DNA of 41,998 nucleotides from positions 1 to 41,998 of IMG/VR virus record IMGVR_UViG_3300031787_010453. The stretch is one strand, 5' to 3'. Below are positions 41,714-41,998 of this stretch, one piece after another. The position numbers were made by a program, and so were the translations under genes. Numbering within the stretch: the first letter of the stretch is position 1; every line of letters starts with the position of its first letter. The stretch comes from a virus. The notes below the pieces were generated by a model, which worked only from the letters and a program-made list of their open reading frames with translations, had not been told where the DNA came from and did no database searches.

Positions 41714-41998
41714 ATGAAACTAGATTGGAATGACATTTCTATAATACCAGAATGTTTGAGCTCAATTTCTTCAAGAAAAGAAATTAATTCAAGTTACGTC
41801 GGAAAACTACCATTATTTACCGCACCGATGGACAAAGTAGTTGATGAGACTAATGTTGATGATTTTGTAAATAATAATATTAATGTTTGCTTACCCCGTC
41901 ATGTCAAATATGAAGTGGTAAAAAATGATGATTATTTCTACTCTTATGGATTGGATGAAATAATTGATCTTTTAAATAAAAAATCACAACTCCCTAAA
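41714..41998 (+). CDS. IMP dehydrogenase/GMP reductase-like protein, 3' end beyond window
   Basis: First 95 codons only. LPLFTAPMDKVVDE (about 36-49) is the family's A-P-M-D-x-V motif at the start of the TIM barrel, and NNNINVCLPRH follows where the family has G-G-I-G-V-I-H-R. The family interconverts guanine and inosine/xanthosine monophosphates; IMP dehydrogenase and GMP reductase cannot be told apart without the catalytic Cys loop, which lies outside. A role in nucleotide supply fits the nearby nrdB. Confidence 0.7.
   Translation, partial: MKLDWNDISIIPECLSSISSRKEINSSYVGKLPLFTAPMDKVVDETNVDDFVNNNINVCLPRHVKYEVVKNDDYFYSYGLDEIIDLLNKKSQLPK

Overview
The window looks like a segment of a large tailed-phage genome with T4-like building blocks that infects a member of the Bacteroidetes, probably a flavobacterium. 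Phage evidence: a gp32-type single-stranded DNA-binding protein, a class I ribonucleotide reductase small subunit, a tail-tube-like protein, a LysM-containing structural protein, a polynucleotide-kinase-like P-loop protein, tRNA genes, tightly packed genes with 1-8 base overlaps, and a dozen proteins that begin with a T4-like capsid-targeting leader. Host evidence: low G+C; promoters with the Bacteroidetes form TTTG-19/20 bp-TAnnTTTG; A-rich translation starts instead of Shine-Dalgarno sites; tRNA genes without encoded CCA; secreted proteins with short signal peptides ending in SQ.

Layout. 1-1842 (-): 5' part of a large leader-bearing protein. 1895-4764 (+): small genes with a P-loop kinase and a flavodoxin-like protein. 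4794-6540 (+): an RNA region with three perfect -33/-7 promoters, a tRNA-Tyr-like gene, a compact structured RNA, an initiator-like tRNA-Met, about 1 kb of G/C-richer, hairpin-dense non-coding RNA headed by boxA-like antitermination sites, a tRNA-Glu-like gene with a large D-loop insertion, and a tRNA-Met. 6559-11491 (+): small proteins, a CYTH phosphatase, a Pth2-like protein and a ClpC-type unfoldase. 11484-23603: a glycan island of two convergent operons (GDP-fucose synthesis, a sugar epimerase, about eight glycosyltransferases, four methyltransferases). 23661-28941 (-): structural genes and gp32. 29057-39231 (-): a dense cluster of leader-bearing proteins, interrupted by a membrane histidine kinase and a 63-residue plus-strand gene. 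39320-41288 (-): NrdB and a secreted protein. 41387-41998 (+): a small gene and the start of an IMP dehydrogenase/GMP reductase-like gene.

How it fits together. Two promoter classes are visible. Host-type promoters drive the RNA region and several plus-strand genes. A second motif, TTAATATATA, sits 4-20 bases before start codons, often of leader-bearing genes, and resembles a T4 late promoter. The leader cluster reads as a set of proteins packaged in the head and delivered with the DNA; one fuses a 2H phosphoesterase to a DEDDh exonuclease. The most novel candidates are this putative cargo set and the large structured RNA with its odd flanking tRNAs.
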